Shown: positions 62,001-64,000 of the stretch, in pieces | How positions within the stretch are numbered: the stretch's first letter is position 1 | Layout: each line of letters starts with the position of its first letter | Source of the DNA: Rubrobacter indicoceani | Lineage (GTDB): Bacteria > Actinomycetota > Rubrobacteria > Rubrobacterales > Rubrobacteraceae | Assembly: GCF_003568865.1 (NCBI RefSeq) | Contig: NZ_CP031115.1 | Span: 1,426,001-1,490,000 of the forward strand | DNA: 64,000 nucleotides | Reading direction: 5' to 3' | Made by a program: the position numbers and the translations under genes | The notes under the pieces: generated by a model | Databases searched by the model: none | What the model saw: only the letters and a program-made list of their open reading frames with translations | What the model was told of the DNA's origin: nothing

Positions 62001-62694
62001 AGAAGCGGAGAAAACCTACCGGCAGGCTATAAACCTTTTACATACCAGCTACGAATTGTCCGAAGCGGCGGATAGTTCTTCCGGCAAGGCGGACGCTCTG
62101 GCTCTCCTCGCAAAGATCCTCCACCGCTCGCTCTACCGGCCCGGAGAAGCGCTTGACGCTTACGAAGAGGCAGCCGGGATCTACCGCCGCCTGAATGAAA
62201 CCGCAAAGCTCCGTAAGCTCCTCATGGGCCTCGCCGGATTGCGCTGGCAAATCCGAGACTTCTCAGGCTCCGCCGAGGTTTACAATGAGGCCCTCGAACT
62301 GGCCCGCGCTCAATCCGAAGCGGCGCCTGAAGCCGCCGCCCTCGCCAGCCTCAGCGTTGTCTACCGTGAGGCAGGCGACCTCAGGCGATCCCTGCGGGCC
62401 GGCAAAGACGCCCTCGGGCTACTTCGAGAACTGGAAGACCTGCAGGCCGAAGCTTACGTTCAGAGCAGCCTGGCCGAGAGTTACCGAAAGCTCGGACACT
62501 ATCCGAGCGCCCTCTCATGCCTCAAACGTTCGCTGCGGCTCAGGCAGAGGGTCGGCGACGCCGAAGGCGAGGTCAGGGTCCTCCATGATATGGCCAGAGT
62601 CAGTGAACCCCTCGAAGAAGCGGCATCAAAGAAAGGACTGGAGAAAGCACCGTCGCAGACGCGAACCGCTCAACAAAAAGCTCTTCGAAGGTGA
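59029..62694 (+). CDS. SARP/BTAD-ATPase-TPR transcriptional regulator
   Basis: A 1221-residue STAND-type activator. Order: OmpR-type winged helix (LRIKLFGEFRVWRSGEIV, KTRSLLKLLLTCPGRVFSRDEILEALW, SRYIISQRPGYMF; residues ~30-125), bacterial transcriptional-activation domain (residues ~130-270), an AAA ATPase with Walker A GEAGVGKTRL and Walker B LFVDDVQWAD, then more than ten TPR-like helical repeats to the end. Such proteins use ATP and TPR ligand binding to switch on neighbouring genes. The stated start is the longest frame. GTG 59116 with AAGG 8 nt upstream matches the domain start better. Divergent from DUF1326, with operator candidates between. Confidence 0.9.
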   Translation: MMRPVSSAARVEHKTSRSISGFEFEKAGFVGLRIKLFGEFRVWRSGEIVGNEKWDRQKTRSLLKLLLTCPGRVFSRDEILEALWTDSSPASAERSLRVTVSLLRRALEPNLEHGPGSRYIISQRPGYMFDRESACEVDTWEFEKHLKNAEEARKAANHDEAIRMYRLALDLLQGEFLAEEKYEDWAFTAREDWRKRHLVALSELSECLAQKGRYTEAIESCERAMALDRYREDLRRRLILYHYCAGEQTLALRAYRCYARRLKEELGASPSPELEKLKDQVEAREVPGVDGSRRYPKPRHPLKLPYSLSRTHFVGRDREYALLVERLGEAGEGSGGAVAVEGEAGVGKTRLVEEFLGYARTRGVRVLSGRCYEQELSSPLEPILDALGPPSVVDKKASELLWATGLHENSVRLYRTLTQRLIHESSTSGLVLFVDDVQWADAATLDFLTYAARRLSGERVLLVMTYRREEAPALAGWIQHLADRRSVKILNLERLSYDNTLELLSRLSSRSFDGLRSMADFLYRESEGNPFYTVEYLRWLIESGTVQIDARRRISGLKSEALREDELPSSVRSLLRARFSGLDDQAKEFLNTAAVVGRSFDLSLISAIGLHRENDILALVELLMDSSLIVEAPEKNKYHFSHDKLRQALYKDIGSLRQRNLHLKVARTLEKLGSEPAELAHHYVRAQAWPEAFDRLIEAADKAKEGYAWKTALDYYSRALEIVDRLPDSDKTKFGLLTARENLLEHMDRQEERAASVREMFELAQRLGDRTRLAEVHIRRIGTLMALQDPEGASRAGEEALKIFRELQDPAGEARAHREIGYVRWMTRDYAGALEANLRSLWLHRELGYRKGEAGDAGNIAHAYRGLGDFDSALRWNEEAVRIDSELGDKLGESFRLNSVASIHRERGNLKAALSLHVKSLSLLKELGAKNLMATQHINCGRVQLSLGAPEGALEHFRAAARLGRETGYARDEGYALVGVGVCLEQSGASKEAEKTYRQAINLLHTSYELSEAADSSSGKADALALLAKILHRSLYRPGEALDAYEEAAGIYRRLNETAKLRKLLMGLAGLRWQIRDFSGSAEVYNEALELARAQSEAAPEAAALASLSVVYREAGDLRRSLRAGKDALGLLRELEDLQAEAYVQSSLAESYRKLGHYPSALSCLKRSLRLRQRVGDAEGEVRVLHDMARVSEPLEEAASKKGLEKAPSQTRTAQQKALRR

Positions 62695-62733
62695 AACAGT
62701 AACGTACAGGCACTTCAAGTAAAAAGGAGAAAG

Positions 62734-62997
62734 ATGCCCAAGTACATTCTAGTCAGGACGGTCGGAGAAGTCTCCGAAAAAGAGATCGAAGCCGCCGCAG
62801 TAAGATCTCTGGCAACTCTGGACGAGATGACGGGGGTGCGCTGGATCCGCTCTTATTACTCTGCCGAGGAGGGCAAACTCTACTGCGAGTATGAAGCCCC
62901 CAGCGTAGACCTCGTCTACGAACACGCCCGAAAAGCACAGCTCCCCCTCGACCACTGCTCAGTGGTCAGGGAACTCGAACCCGCCATGTTCAGATAA
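62734..62997 (+). CDS. Small DUF4242-like protein (SCO4226 nickel-binding type)
   Basis: An 87-residue alpha/beta protein: MPKYILVRTVGEVSEKEIEAAA, VRWIRSYYSAEEGKLYCEYEAPSVDLVYEHARKA, LPLDHCSVVRELEPA. This matches the DUF4242 family, whose Streptomyces member SCO4226 binds nickel through its His and Cys residues. ATG has an AAAGGAG site. It follows the regulator after 39 bp and is probably co-transcribed. With DUF1326/DUF2182 it makes metals a recurring theme in the block. Confidence 0.8.
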   Translation: MPKYILVRTVGEVSEKEIEAAAVRSLATLDEMTGVRWIRSYYSAEEGKLYCEYEAPSVDLVYEHARKAQLPLDHCSVVRELEPAMFR

Positions 62998-63025
62998 CCC
63001 GGACCTGCTTTGTCCATACTAACGG

Positions 63026-63063
63026 CTTTTGTAGTGGCGCAGCATGCTGCGCCACTACAAAGG
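63026..63063. other. 34-bp perfect palindrome between convergent genes
   Basis: 63028-63061 reads the same on both strands: 17-bp arms TTTGTAGTGGCGCAGCA and TGCTGCGCCACTACAAA with no loop, extended to 63026/63063 by a G-T wobble and a C-G pair. It ends the accessory block, between the DUF4242-like gene and pyrD. T-run left and A-run right is the wrong order for an intrinsic terminator, so it may be a mobile-element end or a cruciform. Confidence 0.75.
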
Positions 63064-63127
63064 CTCACCGCGCAACTCTGCGAATATGGGTCGCTCCGCT
63101 ATAGAGAATCGCAGACAGAACCCCCGG

Positions 63128-64000
63128 CTACGCGCTCCGCAGTTCCCCCGTCAACTGGGCAGCCGTAAGCCCGACCTGCTGTAAATACCCCGCAAACTCG
63201 GTAAGCATCTTCTCCGGCTCCCGCACGAAACTGGCCGTCCCGACCTGTACCGCCGTAGCCCCCGCGAGCATGAACTCCACGACATCTTCCCCGCTTGCTA
63301 CCCCGCCGCTCGCCACGACCGGAACGTCCACTGCGCCCGCTACTTCGTACACAGCCCGCAGCGCAACGGGCTTTATGGCCGGTCCCGAAAGCCCGCCCCG
63401 AACAAGCTTCTTTCTTGAATTCACGTCTACCGTGAGCGCCGGGATCGTGTTTATCGCCGTTACCGCGTCCGCTCCCGCTTTCTCGGCTGCAACCGCGTTG
63501 GCGACCACGCCCTCAAAGGTGAGCTTGACGATAAGCGGCTTCTTCGTCGTCTCCCGGGCCGCCGCAACGACCCCTTCGACGCTCCCCGGTCCGGCACAGA
63601 ACGTCAGCCCCCCGTGCTCGACGTTCGGACACGACAGGTTCATCTCGATGGCCGATACTCGCTCATCCGCCGCTACGCGATCGACGATCTCCCGGAACTC
63701 CTCCACCGTGTCCCCCGCCACCGAGACAAAGAGCGGCACTCCAACGTCGTAGTCACCCAGATGCGCCATAAACTCCTCGACCCCCGGGTTCTGAAGCCCG
63801 ATGGAGTTGACCATCCCGCCATATGTCTCCGCGATGCGCGGCGTCGGGTTCCCGTCACGCGCCCTCGGAGTGGTCGTCTTCGGGAGGATCGCCCCGTAAA
63901 CCCCCCCGACCTCAACGAGCGATTCCTTGGACATCGTTCCCGATGCGGGTATTATGGGATTCTTCAGGGTCAGGCCACAGAGTTCGACCCGGGTATCTGC
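63128..64000 (-). CDS. pyrD: Dihydroorotate dehydrogenase, class 1B (5' end cut off)
   Basis: Pyrimidine synthesis, dihydroorotate to orotate. The frame runs to the right edge of the window; the start is outside. LCGLTLKNPIIPASGTM, YGAILPKTTTPRARDGNPTPR, SIGLQNPG, and MNLSCPNVEHGG with the class-1B catalytic Cys (class 2 has Ser) identify it, so a PyrK electron-transfer partner is expected next door. ATG 63934 is internal. A heptamer at 63949-63955 encodes part of NPIIPA. Confidence 0.95.
   Translation of the reverse strand, partial: ADTRVELCGLTLKNPIIPASGTMSKESLVEVGGVYGAILPKTTTPRARDGNPTPRIAETYGGMVNSIGLQNPGVEEFMAHLGDYDVGVPLFVSVAGDTVEEFREIVDRVAADERVSAIEMNLSCPNVEHGGLTFCAGPGSVEGVVAAARETTKKPLIVKLTFEGVVANAVAAEKAGADAVTAINTIPALTVDVNSRKKLVRGGLSGPAIKPVALRAVYEVAGAVDVPVVASGGVASGEDVVEFMLAGATAVQVGTASFVREPEKMLTEFAGYLQQVGLTAAQLTGELRSA

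Overview
The window is high-GC DNA from an actinobacterium, most probably Rubrobacter or a close relative. Four observations support this. A gene for an RsiG-type anti-sigma factor (19704-20027) carries a single copy of the c-di-GMP motif E-x3-S-x2-R-x3-Q-x3-D, the one-motif form known from Rubrobacter. Gene orders are actinobacterial (mihF-gmk-rpoZ-coaBC-metK-priA-def-fmt; tlyA-nadK-recN-steA-steB-pyrG; scpA-scpB-rluB-cmk-der; FHA-ftsR). An actinobacterial integration host factor is present. ATA is used freely as an Ile codon despite high GC. No tRNA, rRNA, CRISPR array or insertion sequence was seen.

Layout. Bases 1-16712 are all on the + strand: pnp (5' end cut off), an M16 peptidase, rnj, ftsK, a RodZ-like protein, recA-recX, rny, an uncharacterised GHKL ATPase, miaB-miaA-hflX and a RibD-type reductase, so RNA decay, DNA repair and segregation, and tRNA modification. 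Bases 16784-54866 are all on the - strand. In ascending coordinates they hold a Xer-type recombinase, apt, ftsR (MerR), an FHA protein, rsiG, der, plsC, cmk, aroA, rluB, scpB, scpA, ald, a DUF3866 gene, a hypothetical, pyrG, two envelope glycosyl/phosphosugar transferases, steB, steA, recN, nadK, tlyA, a prenyl synthase, nusB, efp, aroQ, aroB, aroK, aroC, a pilMNO(P) cluster, an acetyltransferase, fmt, def, priA, metK, coaBC, rpoZ, gmk and mihF. Many neighbours overlap by 4 bp or less (ATGA, GTGA, TTGA, TAGTG), so long translationally coupled operons are likely.

Bases 55024-62997 look like an accessory block inserted between mihF and the pyrimidine operon (pyrD, cut off at the right edge). 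It holds a methyltransferase, a berberine-bridge-type FAD oxidase, a DUF2182/DUF1326 pair, a 1.2-kaa SARP/BTAD-ATPase-TPR regulator and a small DUF4242-like protein. Two conserved upstream elements with 11-bp-spaced direct repeats look like SARP operators and probably tie the block into one regulon.

The most unusual signals are: (i) a strict heptamer, ATAATAC, found 15 times, always on the coding strand, clustered at 9-24 kb, often at points where local strand composition flips from A/C-rich to G/T-rich; (ii) a dif-like inverted repeat beside the Xer gene, exactly where gene direction and heptamer polarity converge; (iii) the SARP-type operators; (iv) in-frame minisatellites, including one inside the switch region of HflX; (v) degenerate PriA and CoaC domains; (vi) a PilP-like KDPF protein in an apparent monoderm.
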